DNA of 64,000 nucleotides, from NCBI GenBank assembly GCA_947044365.1, contig OX345636.1, positions 7,522,001-7,586,000 on the forward strand. The letters are read 5' to 3'. Both the position numbers and the translations under genes were made by a program. Below are positions 23,313 to 34,838 of the stretch, one piece after another. Each line of letters opens with the position of its first letter. Position 1 is the first letter of the stretch. Below the pieces are notes generated by a model that worked only from the letters and a program-made list of their open reading frames with translations, was not told the origin of the DNA and ran no database searches. This DNA comes from Petrosia ficiformis. Lineage: Eukaryota; Porifera; Demospongiae; Haplosclerida; Petrosiidae.

Positions 23313-24897
23313 AAGCGCATACACTTAAAAACCTGCAAATACAGTAACAACATAGTAACACGATATAAATTGATATTTTAAATTTTTAATCTACATGTAT
23401 TACATGTATTGATTTCATTTCTATATGTTCTGTAATTCAACTGAATGTTATAGTATATATACACATGTACTATACAAACACACTATACAAAATACACAAA
23501 ACTTTTATTCAGTTTTCATGAAAATTAGTGTTAGCCTAAGGTCTTAGTCTTAAATTGTGATTATTAAAGTGTGTACATACAATGTATTTTTAGTCAGTGA
23601 CATGACCTGACTCTTGCATAGATGAAGGGTTAGGGAAAGTACATATTGTATGTATGTACTAATAAAGTGTACTTATATCACTTTGGGTATGTCTGAAGCA
23701 TATATAATTAGTGTGTGGTTCAGTAGTCTGTTAGTACACTAGTAAACACATTTCTACAATCTACAAAACTGTAATAGTATCTCATATATTAGGTATATCT
23801 TCACACAATCATTATATCAATAATATATATTATCAGCAAATGTCATATACATGTATGTCACTTCCTATGATCAAACGTTTTGCAACAAGACAACTAATGT
23901 ACAATGTACATGTACATGTATATGTACTTCCCTTGTACATAAAGATGAGGTCACACACCTGACTACATTGTGACTATATAGTAGAGCATAACCTCACAAT
24001 TCCATAGTCATGCCATATACAACATTGTATTTAATATCGTTGTTATATCATTAGTGTTATACAAGTACTACACTTAAATATTTTGTAGTTCATTCAACAT
24101 AACTTGTTAATCATACTACATACAAGATATATTCCTTTAGGGGATTATGTAATATCCTCTTATACACACTTGTACTTTAATTTTGTGAAAGCCTACTTAT
24201 GTTAGATAGGTATCTTCAGGGTTTGCTTACTCCATTTTTACCTATTCAGGTTTTGCCTACTAGCTAAATAAGTTATTACATTAAGACCCATTGTCATAGC
24301 TCAGTGCCTCCAACTAGAAATCACTCTTAGTGTTTATAATCTTAAGTATTGTTATGAAACTTTACGTACATGTATTTTCAAAAATAAAAACATGATGAAT
24401 AACATATATACACTCAGTTATTCAGTACAGCTGGTCCAGAACTCCTGGTTGGTTTAGTTGAAATTTTAGTTTTTTTTCTCTAGCAGGTACACTGACATTA
24501 GTATCACTAACTGTAACACTACTAGCTGTAGACTCACTACTATAGGCTTTACTAGATCTGAGCTGCTACTGAAAGACACTCCATGTTTTTAGTCAAAGCA
24601 CATGCACTTTCTGTACTTGTAGTGTAATGTTATGTGATCCATATTATTATACGTATAATTTCATATAATTAGTGAAAAATCCATGTAATTGGAGGCACTG
24701 AATGCTAACCTGATTATCTACATGTATATTGTAGTTATAAAAAGAGAGTAATGTTATTAATTTACTCCATTTTTTTGTATTATAACTAGTCTATAACAAA
24801 TACAATGTAATTGTGTTTATGGATGAAGTGAAATATACTTTATAAAGCCCTAATCATGTGAAATAATAAGTCATACAGTGATCTGTACAGGAATACA
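23313..24897. other. AT-rich spacer
   Basis: No gene, RNA or mobile terminus recognised. The oligopalindrome TACATGTACATGTA occurs several times (for example near 23905). Confidence 0.5.
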
Positions 24898-25202
24898 CAT
24901 CATTTAAATAACCTCTATAGCTTTTTTTCAACTATTTAAAAGAAGCTGGTATTTATCATTCATATTTTTAATCCTCATTTATTATGTATTTGTATTGACC
25001 TCTTCATGATGAAATCATGTAGATATAATCAAAGGTTGATATTAATATAAATGCTAATGACATGCTAAGTGAGCGTTGGTTCTGCTGGTTAGTCTACTGT
25101 TCATCAGCTTATAGTCCAGTTAGATATTTGAGAAGATAGAAACAGCTGGTTTTGAAGTTAGCTTTGGAATTAGTACAATCCTATGGTCTTCTGCCATCAA
25201 GG

Positions 25203-25275
25203 AATCTGGTGGCTCAGATAGTAAAAGTGCCTGACTAGATACCAGAGGTCCACGGTTCAATCCCCATTCATAGTC
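25203..25275 (+). repeat. tRNA-derived SINE-like head, copy 2
   Basis: Better preserved than its paralogue at 15417. TGGTGGCTCAGATAGTAAAA resembles a Pol III A box in its tRNA setting; CTGACTAGATACCAG could be an anticodon arm (loop anticodon AGA, Ser-like), and ACGGTTCAATCCCC matches the B box. Stems are incomplete and no acceptor stem closes, so it is not a functional tRNA. Confidence 0.5.
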
Positions 25276-25394
25276 CATGCAGACTTATATTATTTTTTTC
25301 TAATACACATGTACTTGTACCTTATGAAATTAGCCTTATGTTTAAAGTAGACTAGTGTTTAATAGTACATGTACATGTATATAGTAATACTTGT

Positions 25395-25935
25395 GCATGT
25401 ACACACTGGATATACATGTACATGTATAGGTGTTTAGTATTGATATTTTACAGGTAGTGTTTAATATTATATATAGTAATACATGTACACACTGGATATA
25501 CATGTACATGTATGGGTGTTTAGTATTGATATTGTACAGGTAGTGTTAAATATTATAATTATATATTATACATGTACACACTGGATATACATGTACATGT
25601 ATAGGTGTTTAGTATTGATATTTTACAGGTGGTGTTTAATATTATATATAGTAATACATGTACACACTGGATATACATGTACATGTATAGGTGTTTAGTA
25701 TTGATGTTGTACAGGTAGTGTTTAATATTATATATAGTAATACGTACATGTACACACTGGATATACATGTACATGTATAGGTGTTTAGTATTGATATTTT
25801 ACAGGTGGTGTTTAATATTATATATAGTAATACATGTACACACTGGATATACATGTACATGTATAGGTGTTTAGTATATTGATATTGTACAGGTAGTGTT
25901 TAATATTATATATAGTAATACATGTACACACTGGA
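25395..25935. repeat. ~84-bp minisatellite, long allele (about 7 units)
   Basis: Same unit as 15655-15862, with about seven copies against about two and a half. Several units differ by GTATAGG/GTATGGG and by TATTTTACAGGTAGT/TATTGTACAGGTAGT. Confidence 0.9.
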
Positions 25936-26124
25936 TATATAACCTATTAGATGTATATGTACATATTATTGTAATACATGTAGTATAATATAAGTATAAT
26001 AAACATGTATGTACTGTACTAGATATATAATCAGTATACTAGTATACTAGTGATATTTCATAGTATGATAAACATAGTTATGATTGTACAGATAAGATAT
26101 ACAATATCATAAAAAGATGATGTT

Positions 26125-26475
26125 TATACATGTATGATAAACCAGTACATGTAAGTGTATATACTGTACATGTAAAGGTGTTTAGTATTGATGTTGTACT
26201 GGTAGTGTATACATGTAAGTGTTGATACAAGTCACATGTACATGTATGATAAACCAGTACATGTAAGTGTATATACTGTACATGTAAAGGTGTTTAGTAT
26301 TGATGTTGTACTGGTAGTGTATACATGTAAGTGTTGATACAAGTCACATGTACATGTATGATAAACCAGTACATGTAAGTGTATATACTGTACATGTACA
26401 TGTATAGGTGTTTAGTATTGATGTTGTACAGGTAGTGTATACATGTAAATGTTGATACAAGTCACATGTACATGT
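26125..26475. repeat. ~112-bp tandem repeat, three units
   Basis: Units begin GATAAACCAGTACATGTAAG and include GTGTTGATACAAGTCACATG. A single unit equivalent occurs in copy 1 near 15830-15905, so the triplication is specific to copy 2. Confidence 0.85.
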
Positions 26476-26762
26476 ATATAAGTGTCACTTTGTTTGTATA
26501 TTACTTGTTACATGTGACTGATTAGGTGTAAGTGATCCAACAGTAGCTGCATGTGTCAGTATACATGACTTACAGCTGGCAGTGAATAAAATTTCAGCAG
26601 TTGTATTCAATTTGTGGTTTATACATGTACATGTATGGTTGGTTTAATTTTACTGGACCATGTAGTTTTGGGTCAATATATATTTATATTTTAAATAATG
26701 TTTACAAAGTGTTTTCTGAGCTTGCATGATATTATAAACTTTATTTTGTTTCCAATAGCATC

Positions 26763-26951
26763 TCAGAAGACAAGAAAGTTCTTCGCAATGACTCCTTCAT
26801 CAGCAATTCTCTTCAAAACTTCCTCCAAGCTCTCTAGGTACTGAGTAAGGGTAGATCCAGACACCAAAATATCATCAATGTAACAATGTGTCCTATTTTG
26901 ATTATAATCTGAGCTGGCTTGAAATGGGATTCCCTGATCAATGAACTGTGA
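26763..26951 (-). pseudogene. Ty3/gypsy reverse-transcriptase fragment, inverted part
   Basis: On the minus strand a frame reads HCYIDDILVSGSTLTQYLES followed by LEEVLKRIADEGVIAK and a stop. YIDD is the catalytic box of retrotransposon reverse transcriptases, and the following residues match the thumb-side sequence of Ty3/gypsy pol. Upstream it is degraded (ASSDYNQNRT). The natural continuation of this protein lies on the opposite strand at 26970-27126, so the two parts are in inverted arrangement. Confidence 0.8.
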
Positions 26952-26969
26952 GAAACACTAGCATAGTAA

Positions 26970-27126
26970 GTGCAGATTTTTAACTAATAATGTAGAGTAC
27001 TTAGGCTATGTAATAGATGAGAAGGGATTGCATTCCTAAGACAAAAAGCTTGAAGCTATTCGTAATGCCCCAGTACCCTAGAATGTGCAACAGATGAGAT
27101 TCCTGCTAGGGCTTGTCTACTACAAT
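26970..27126 (+). pseudogene. Ty3/gypsy pol fragment after the RT, first part
   Basis: A plus-strand frame gives SKCRFLTNNVEYLGYVIDEK, then a block like DKKLEAIRNAPVP and a FLLGLVYYN-type motif, with in-frame stops at two places. This is the conserved KCxF-VxYLGHxI ... AIxxxPxP ... FLGLxxYY stretch between RT and RNase H in gypsy pol. It is cut at the YYN position by the hAT-like element at 27127-27643 and resumes at 27649. Confidence 0.8.
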
Positions 27127-27643
27127 CAGGGCTGCATTTAGGGGGGGGGGGGGCATTCGCCCTCCCTAGGGGAGCTCCTGCCCCCCCTAGACTTTCATGA
27201 GTGTGACGTAAAAGTAAATACCACATGCATAGTCAGCACACAGTTCAGCATTTCCATAATTTTCACCATTCAACACTTAGACCAGCTATACAGATACACG
27301 AAAGAGATCAAAATCATTAATGATTACTGATTTTGATCTCTTTCATGTTATATCTGTATAGTCTAAGTCTTAAATGGTGCAATGCTGAACTGTGTGCTGA
27401 CATTGCTGTAGTTTTCGTCATACAGAATGACTCTAGAGTAGATAATCAGGAAATACATGGCTAGAAATTTCAACTGTTACAGAAAAATACACAAGTGTTT
27501 CCCAAAATGTCACACAAAGTCCCTTAGTTTGCCAATATGTGCTTACGGCACATGGTAACATCGTTGGCCCCCCCCCCCCCCCCCCCTACGTTCTCAAAAG
27601 TCTCATATTGCCCCCCTAGCTTCATTTTCTGTATGCAGCACTG
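27127..27643. mobile_element. hAT-like MITE with 5-bp target duplication and long central hairpin
   Basis: Ends are CAGGGCTGCATTTAG and CTGTATGCAGCACTG (imperfect TIRs), flanked by the direct repeat ACAAT (27122-27126 and 27644-27648). Just inside the ends lie a run of 14 G and, on the other side, a run of about 19 C. The centre is a large imperfect hairpin (about 27231-27402; arms share CAGCACACAGTTCAGCAT, TATACAGATA and GAAAGAGATCAAAATCA). The insertion splits a gypsy pol fragment. Confidence 0.85.
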
Positions 27644-27648
27644 ACAAT

Positions 27649-27760
27649 GGTAAATGTTTTCCCTAATCTGGCTTCAGTCCTATATCTATCTATTAACTCT
27701 TACAGCACTGAGCTTGTTTTACAAATTACTTCCCATTTCCAACACTGGTGACTCTATTGC
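27649..27760 (+). pseudogene. Ty3/gypsy pol fragment, continuation beyond the MITE
   Basis: Immediately after the second ACAAT the frame continues with GKCFPNLASVLYL, matching the GKFLPNLS-type sequence that follows the FLGLxxYY motif in gypsy pol. Similarity fades by about 27720. Confidence 0.65.
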
Positions 27761-28302
27761 ATATATTTTGGCCACCGTTCACTTTCTCTATCCCAAACTT
27801 GGCTCCTTTTCCAACGTGGAGCACTACTTCTACCAACTTGCTTACCGGTACTCGAAAGTCCCCAAGCGCTTTGTAGGATTAAATCAAATGCAGTGCTCTC
27901 CCTCTTTTGACTGGAACTGGGGCAAGCAAAATGACCCCACTGCATGTTGGTATCAGCTACACCTACGATTTCAGGTTTTACAGCAAGGGAAATGCCTCAG
28001 GTACCCACCAGAGCACGTGGGCAGGGTCACTGAAAACACAATTTGCCTGGGCGGCAATGGGGATGCGCCCCCTTCGAACCCCCTCAAAACAGGGGGACAC
28101 CCCACTTTAAAATTCCCCCAGTACTCGTTATTTAGACCAAAGGGCGGCTGAAAAAGCAGCAATTTTTAAAGCCATTTTCATGGTCTTGTGCCTCACATCG
28201 ATTATAAGGATTTGGAGGGCTTCATAATGCTAGGAACACACTCCGAACCATGTAGGGGTGAAACGTCACATATGTGACATCAGTGTTCTAAGGGTTAAGA
28301 CT
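27761..28302. other. GC-richer part of the gypsy-containing insertion
   Basis: A plus-strand frame stays open from 27654 to 28151, but I recognise no domain beyond the gypsy start. The last part (about 28158-28300) shares blocks with 39000-39140 (TAATGCTAGGAACACACTCC, AGGGGTGAAA, CCACATAT-like), so a dispersed repeat forms the right edge of the insertion. Confidence 0.5.
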
Positions 28303-28870
28303 AGATAGTAAGTAGAAGTAGACATCTGCTTGTGACCAAGCTATAAACACAGTCAAAACAAAATTGGTATCTAATCGATTACTCATATATTATGACAGTG
28401 ACCTTCCATTACTATTAGCTACTGATGTTTCAGCTGATGTGCAGTGATTTCTCATGTATTTCCCAATGGTCTTTGTAAATATTAATTAATATAATTATAT
28501 TGTAAATAATTATGATTATATATTGGCCCAAATAGTGGTCTGGTGAAAACAATACCACCAGGAATAGTTGATATGTCCACACTATGTTTGTGAACTCATC
28601 AAATGTAATTTTTATCAAATGTTTACTATTTAGATGTTTTGTATAGTAAGCTCTATTTGGTTGTATTCAAGTAGATAAGCCTCATATACATGTACATGCT
28701 TCATGTAATAATTAGAGTATATATGGTATTATATTACATCAGGAGCACATGATGGAAAAAGTAAGAGAGAAGGAGCGTGAAACTCCCACGCTTGAATACT
28801 GTTAATTAGGTATTTCTGTTGCATTCCCACGCTAGCAGATATACTATTTTTAGACACCATGTGATACAGC

Positions 28871-29094
28871 ATGGCTTCAAGAAGAATAGATTCGTCGTTA
28901 TTAAACATCGAAAAAACTTGCTACAAGATCTAGAAAGAGCTTCCCACAAGGATGTAGCAACAGAAGCAATCGATGGACTGCTTAATGGAGTTCAATTACA
29001 ATTCAGTCAATCGCGAAAGGATTTTGTTGAAAATATTACTAGCAATTTGACCTGCAAACAATTATTGGAAAAGTGTTGATGCTTCTAGTGAAGG
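28871..29094 (+). pseudogene. Decayed exon in the left half of the TIR element
   Basis: The ATG at 28871 opens MASRRIDSSLLNIEK, but the frame stops soon after. A shifted frame then reads LLQDLERASHKDVATEAI, DGLLNGVQLQFSQSRKDF and NITSNLTCKQLLEKC. After one more shift, DASSE precedes a strong donor (GTGAAG|GTACGT, 29095). It is a helical, unrecognised protein with at least two frameshifts. Confidence 0.45.
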
Positions 29095-29096
29095 TA

Positions 29097-29369
29097 CGTC
29101 TTTATCACATTAAACTCAATCTCCGCAGTAATAGAAGTAGCTTCTAATAATCTATACTTCTCAGAACATTTAATAAAAGATTGAAGCTCATCCAACAAAG
29201 CTTTGGACTCGCCTCTGGTTAAAATAATTGTTTTACGTGTTTCTCTCACTGGAGTAACTTGGTTAGGTGTCTCTTGTTCTAAAAGGTTTTGAGCAGCTAG
29301 TCTAGGAGATTCTCTAGGAGTAACAACAGGTGGTATTGACACTCCTTTGGTCTTCTTTATCGACGCCAT
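29097..29369 (-). CDS. Exon-like frame in the right half of the TIR element
   Basis: The ATG at 29369-29367 opens MASIKKTKGVSIPPVVTP, followed by RESPRLAAQNLLEQETPNQV, a Thr/Arg-rich linker and ESKALLDELQSFIKCSEKYR. It runs to a possible donor (AAAGAC|GTACCT near 29095). The frame is intact over about 91 codons. No family recognised; a basic, Pro-rich N-terminus followed by a helical part would suit an element-encoded DNA-binding protein. The start lies just inside the terminal repeat. Confidence 0.45.
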
Positions 29370-30544
29370 ATCGCTAGTGTGGGAATGCAACAAAAATATC
29401 TAATTAACGGCATTCAATGCGTGGGAGTTTCACGCTCCTTCTCTCTTACTTTTTTCCATCATGCGCTCCTGATTACATGTACAATACTATAATAGAACCC
29501 TACCCCTGTCTAGAATACATACTAGATAGTGTAATACCATATACTGTATACTCTAATTATTTCATGCAGGCTTACATGAAGCTTTTAAACATAATCATTG
29601 TGTTTGTTTCAAAACACAATCACATTATAATTCATGAACAAAATTTTAATATCATAACATTATTATGTACATTAATCCAGTGTTTTAACATAGTGGTGCT
29701 GGCATAGAAATCAAAGGATATTTGTGATTTAATTACATTCCTTTGATCATGTCAAAGGGAAATGGCATTACATAGAGTGGTGCAGCACCTCTCTTCAACT
29801 CTTTTGCTAGAACCTTGCATTAATCTTCTCAATAGGAGAGATGTATATCTGAACTAACAATTTGAGTTTACATAATACAGAGTGAAACGTCATTTCTAAA
29901 TGATGCTTTTAATTTGTGCTCTGAAGTGCCACATTAAGATTGATGGTTATGTATCACATGACATGTCACATGATTGTCTATAATTTTCATTATGCTAGTA
30001 ATAATTATAATTATAATTCATAAAGCGGTGATATTGTACATGTAAGTTAATGATACGCATGTACATGTATATGTAGTAGACATGACACATGTATAATATC
30101 TTCAGACAGATAAGAATAACTCTACATGGTATTATTATCAAAATTTATATAATTATTAATAATTATTCATTTCAGTATATTCATATGTAATTATATGTTG
30201 TATAAGTTATATCAAGTAGTTTAAGACAGACATAGGGCGAAGCACTTCAGAAAGTGCTTGAGCATAATCTGAAGTATACAGTAAAGTGCTTGAAGCTGTA
30301 AACTGCTCATATAGTTGAACAGGCGGAAGTGCTTTGAGCACAAACTGAAGCACCCTGAAAGTGGTTCAAGCATAATTTTAAGCACATTTCTAATTAAACA
30401 GCCCCAAAAAAAATTTCTAGTGAATTAGATTATTGTTACATTTTATAAACATTGTTTTTTGAAAAGTACTGTCTTTAATTTGTCATCATTCAGTCCAAAA
30501 CACCTTCCAGCTATGCTATAAAGTCATGATAATTACACATTTTA

Positions 30545-32063
30545 AAACTATCAGCCTGGTACATTTATATATTTAAAAGTAATTTATAAACTGTTTTGAA
30601 TCATTTCTACTTAACAAGCACTTAATTGTACTTCATAAGCACTTTTAATAAAACGTGCTTAAGCATAAGCACAAGCACTTTACCAGAAAGATGATCAAGA
30701 GCACTTTCAAGCACTCCAAAAAATGTGCTTATAGCAGTTTTAAGAACAAGCACATTTGTGCTCACTCCATATTTGGTTTGAGATACATGTAGTCTTGTCT
30801 CCACTACCCACACTATTAGCAAACAAAGATATCTGGTGACTTTAATTGAATTTCTTGTCATTTGAAACTAACAAGTGTATATAGAGAAAAAAACATCCCT
30901 ATGATTGCTTTACAAATTTAAGTGAAGATAAAAGTATGCTTTGTGATGTCCAGCATTCAGTAATCATGGCTGACTTTATCATGCCTGAAACACAACAGCA
31001 TACTATAGTTATTACTCTGATTATCTACTCTGTTTACCTTTTAAAGAACCTTGTAGAACTTAAAGAATATATTTCAGGTAGGATAGCTAGCTATTTGTTC
31101 CAGTTTCTACGTAAGCTACACAGTTTTCTTTCTGCTGGGATCTGTAGAGCTTGATCGCGCGTTCTTTTACGTGCCACGCCCATTAATTGATCGAGCCCCC
31201 GGGAAGATGTAACTTCCTTAACTACATATACAACGCATACTCGCGTAGGTGACACAAGAATATATATAATATATAATATTATATATATATATAGTTCGAA
31301 CCCGTGGGAAAGCAATCATAGGGATGGCCCTACGGGCCATAAAAAGTATCACTGAAAAGATGATGGATCACTACAGATAAGAACTGTATTGTAGCACTTT
31401 ATTATTTTATCTACAAAACTATGCTTTTTATAGACTTGATAAACAAAGTAATTTTCTTTAACATTGTTGTGATATCACAAATTTGATTGGTTAGCCAGAA
31501 ATCTGCTCAATAACAAGAAACTATACTGAAGTCACCAGTTGACCTTTTACTAATTAAGAGCATGAGCTTTTGGGGATGAGACTATGTTTGAGTAAGGATC
31601 TGATGAACTGTGTAATGTTTTTTGTCTGCTATATAAACTGTAATCTTCATTTCAGTACAATAATAATTGATAAATCACAAATACTTTGGGCTGACCTAGT
31701 ATTAGCTTTCATGCTATTTTGTGCTAGTCCCTTGCTTTGCATAAATGATTTGTTAATTGTAATGGAGAAGCTCCACCTAAACTACATGTAGTCACACCAC
31801 TTGAGATATATCTAGTGATCTTCTATCAATTTATTGGTTATGTTGACTCAGTATACAGGAAATCATGCACATCATTCAAATTTAAATTCAAGTACATGTA
31901 CATGTTGTAATGTCATCAAAATATCATATGACTAGATGTGTACATGTACTGTACATATGTTGAGGTTCATCACTAATGACTATTTACATGTACTATTCTT
32001 TATTGTGACTCAGGCTTGTCTCAATTAGAGATACATATGTACATGTATGTGTAATAGTATAAT
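30545..32063. other. Insert specific to segmental copy 2
   Basis: Relative to copy 1, this 1.5 kb is extra. It contains GCACTT-rich sequence (30600-30770), the MITE-like repeat at 30895-31330, and AT-rich sequence without coding signal (31340-32063). Confidence 0.6.
30895..31330 (-). mobile_element. MITE-like repeat (TCATAGGGAT family), copy 2
   Basis: Reverse orientation. It starts ATCCCTATGATTGCTTTA and ends AAAGCAATCATAGGGATGGC, so both inverted termini are present. On the minus strand the head reads ATGGCCCGTAGGGCCATCCC then CCCACGGGTTCGAACTAT; GGTTCGAAC resembles a Pol III B box. A TATATA tract lies between head and body. Confidence 0.75.
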
Positions 32064-33766
32064 TACCATATAAGGAAATGATAATTATGAACAAGGAAAG
32101 GTGTGTCTTAATTCTTAATAACTATAAATCTCATCAAACATTGTTTTGTTTATAATTACATACACATAATGTATATTACATGTATGCATAGATAATAAGG
32201 TAAAGGGATTGGAAATGGACGTTCGCGGGTGAAATATGTTACTTGGGGGCCGTATTATAATTATCACATAATTAGAAAATTATTTTGAAATCTTTATTGA
32301 AAATGGTGAATGGATGGATAAAGTATATGAAATCCAGTAAATAAAGGTAAGTTAGTAGCTAATGTTTCAATGCTGTAAGTTTAAATTGTGGTTTGTCTCA
32401 TGACCCAATCATTCTGTTATTATGTAATGGGTCTAAATCACCATTTAGGCTACTCCTGTGAAAATTACAGGTACAGCTGATCTAGGTACCATTTGAGCAG
32501 ATTTCGATGAGTAGAGAGATTATTATTTGTACTGGAAGTTCCAAACTTGGTTCGTCTCATGACCCATGTATATATAGTACTATAACATGTTTTGACTATT
32601 AGTAGTTTATTAGTTGTCGAGTGATAGGTACAGTGAAAACATTTGTTGACAACTGCAGGGTAAATAAAACAGGAGTCTATAAAGTTTATAGTACGACTTT
32701 TCAGTAAATTGGACGAGAGAAGCTGTGCGCACCTTCAAATACTGGCAATTCTTTGCTTACCCTCTAACTGTGTGCAGAAATAGTCTTTTTAGTGTAAGCT
32801 TCTTCTTTCTTTTCACCGTGTTTACATAGGCTTGCTGAGGCCTGCAACGTGCGAAATAGCAAGTACATGTAGCCCGGTTTCAATGGGTTTCCAATCCCTT
32901 TACTTTATTACCTATGATGTATGTACACGTATGTTAACCACACCCCTTAAGAATAATAATATTCATGAAATAAAACGTTTGCACAATATTTTCAGTGTCT
33001 CTGTTCATAGTGATACACTGATACACAGTATATACTGTTGATACTAATAATCAATACTCAGTAATGAACACTCTCTTCTTGTATGTTATATAACTTATTT
33101 TGTGTGTTTAATAGTATCCATGTACATGTACAATATAAAAGTATCAAATCAGACTGTTTATTTACCTTTAAAACTCTTTTGTGTTTGAATGTCCTGATAT
33201 CAATACTAATATCATATATACTGGTTGCATGGTTAGTACTGTTACTTGTTAATCACATGTTTTTAATTAAGTACATACTACATCCTTTATCATGATTTAT
33301 TCCGCACATACATGTTAAACACATGTGTATAATATTATAATAACATCTTTTATGATAGTGACAACATGTTTATCATGAGGATTACTTCCCTCTCACTCTA
33401 TAACTAGTTTTTTCTCAAATAATTGGATATCAAAATCTATATTCAGCTTATATCAATCCCTATTTACCATTTTCTCATAGCATGTTAACCAATGAGCACC
33501 AATACACCTCTACCAACATATCTGATAGCTGTATGGCTATGTGATAAACAGTCTTATAGATTATGATAATTTGATCTAACGGCCTTTAAACACTCGCATT
33601 TCATAATATTTGATATCCAGGGAAATGGATACCACATTTAGTGGGCTTCCTATATGTACAGTGTATATAGAAAATGACAGAAATATGAGACGATGAGAGA
33701 ATTACTAGTCATTAGGGACAATATGTTAGTCAGGGCATGATTACTGAACCATAGTGTGTACAAAGT

Positions 33767-34032
33767 TGCGTCATTCCCGGGGGGCTCGGTCAATTAATTG
33801 GCGTGGCACGTACTAGAACTCGCGCTCGAACTCAGCAGAATAAAAGCTGCTTGTAGCTTACATAGAATTAGAAACTGGAACTACTAGGTAACTATTCTAC
33901 CTTCTTTAAAAGGTAAACAAAGTAGATAATCAAAATAATAAGTGTAATAGGCTGTTGTGTTACAGGCATGATAAAGTCAGCCATGATTACTGAATGCTGG
34001 ACACCAAAAGCAATCATAGGGATACTTTTTTC
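33767..34032 (+). mobile_element. MITE-like repeat (TCATAGGGAT family), copy 3
   Basis: Begins AAAGTTGCGTCATTCCCGGG and ends AAAGCAATCATAGGGATACT. The left terminus is lacking. It lies exactly at the right limit of segmental copy 2. Confidence 0.75.
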
Positions 34033-34838
34033 TTGTTTTTATTAAGTACATACATCCTTTATTAGGATTTATTCCAGTTAAACACGTGTAAAATGTACAT
34101 GTACATAAGTGTCACTTTGTTTCTATATTACTTGTTAGACACAGGAGTGTATCCACAAGATTATGAGTTGTCTGGTGTGTGTAAGTACACATGCCCTTTT
34201 GCATTATACATGTACATGTACATGTATGTACACATGTCCTTTTACATTATACATGTACATGTATGAATTATGTTTCATGTACATGTACTTGTACATGTGT
34301 TTATACATGTACAGCTATATAAACTTCTGTTGATGTGTATACAAAGACAAAGAATCTTTCTTTGCTCCTGGCTATAATTACAGTGGAACACAACTATACT
34401 ATTGAAAGCTATATTATTGTAACACAATTGAACAGAACCTGTTAACCATACTATAAACAAGATATATTTCTGTATTTACTTATACTTCAATTTGCAAAAC
34501 CTTCATTTTGTGGGACATAAGAAGTCTTCATGTACTACAGGTTGGTGGATATAATGTGCTTGTATTGGACCAGGGTAAATATGAACAAAGGTTGTAATAT
34601 TTGTGCATAGGTACTGACCTTTGAATGTACATTTTCACATTCAAAGAGTATAGCTTTACTAAATGTGTATACTTTGATTACTACAGTGATAATTATGTTG
34701 ACCAGTTTACTAAGATAACAACATAATTCATATATTGTATTAATTATTTTCTACACAATTGTTAAGTCTCGATTTGGATATAACAAGTTATAAAACAGTA
34801 TATACTACACTGAGTGTAATGTAACACAATTATATTAC
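34033..34838. other. Intron sequence beside MATH exon A
   Basis: Includes a dense cluster of TACATGTACATG oligopalindromes (34195-34312) and a short second copy of sequence at 33265-33330 (TTAAGTACATACATCCTTTA-like). No coding signal. Confidence 0.5.

Larger units (their letters stand above)
28740..29471. mobile_element. 732-bp element with ~100-bp inverted termini and 7-bp target duplication
   Basis: Left end CAGGAGCACATGATGGAAAA and right end (complement) CAGGAGCGCATGATGGAAAA begin inverted repeats of about 100 bp that include GAGAGAAGGAGCGTGAAACT and TGCATTCCCACGCTAGC. ATTACAT flanks both sides (28733-28739 and 29472-29478). Two coding-like first exons point inward from the two ends and meet near 29095. 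It is best read as an internally deleted derivative of a larger two-gene DNA transposon. The superfamily was not identified. Confidence 0.85.
24898..33762. repeat. Segmental duplication, copy 2
   Basis: Direct-orientation partner of 15181-21330. It is longer because it holds extra pieces: 25026-25100, a long VNTR (25395-26470), a gypsy-containing insertion (26746-28302), 28672-29679 with a TIR element, 30545-32063 with a MITE, and 32394-32699. At 33763 homology ends, and a MITE-like repeat begins immediately. Confidence 0.85.

Noticed and set aside
25203..25275. tRNA gene (Ser-like anticodon AGA)
   Set aside because: A- and B-box-like sequences are present, but the acceptor and anticodon stems do not pair and the copy at 15417 is further damaged. 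Listed as a SINE-like head instead.
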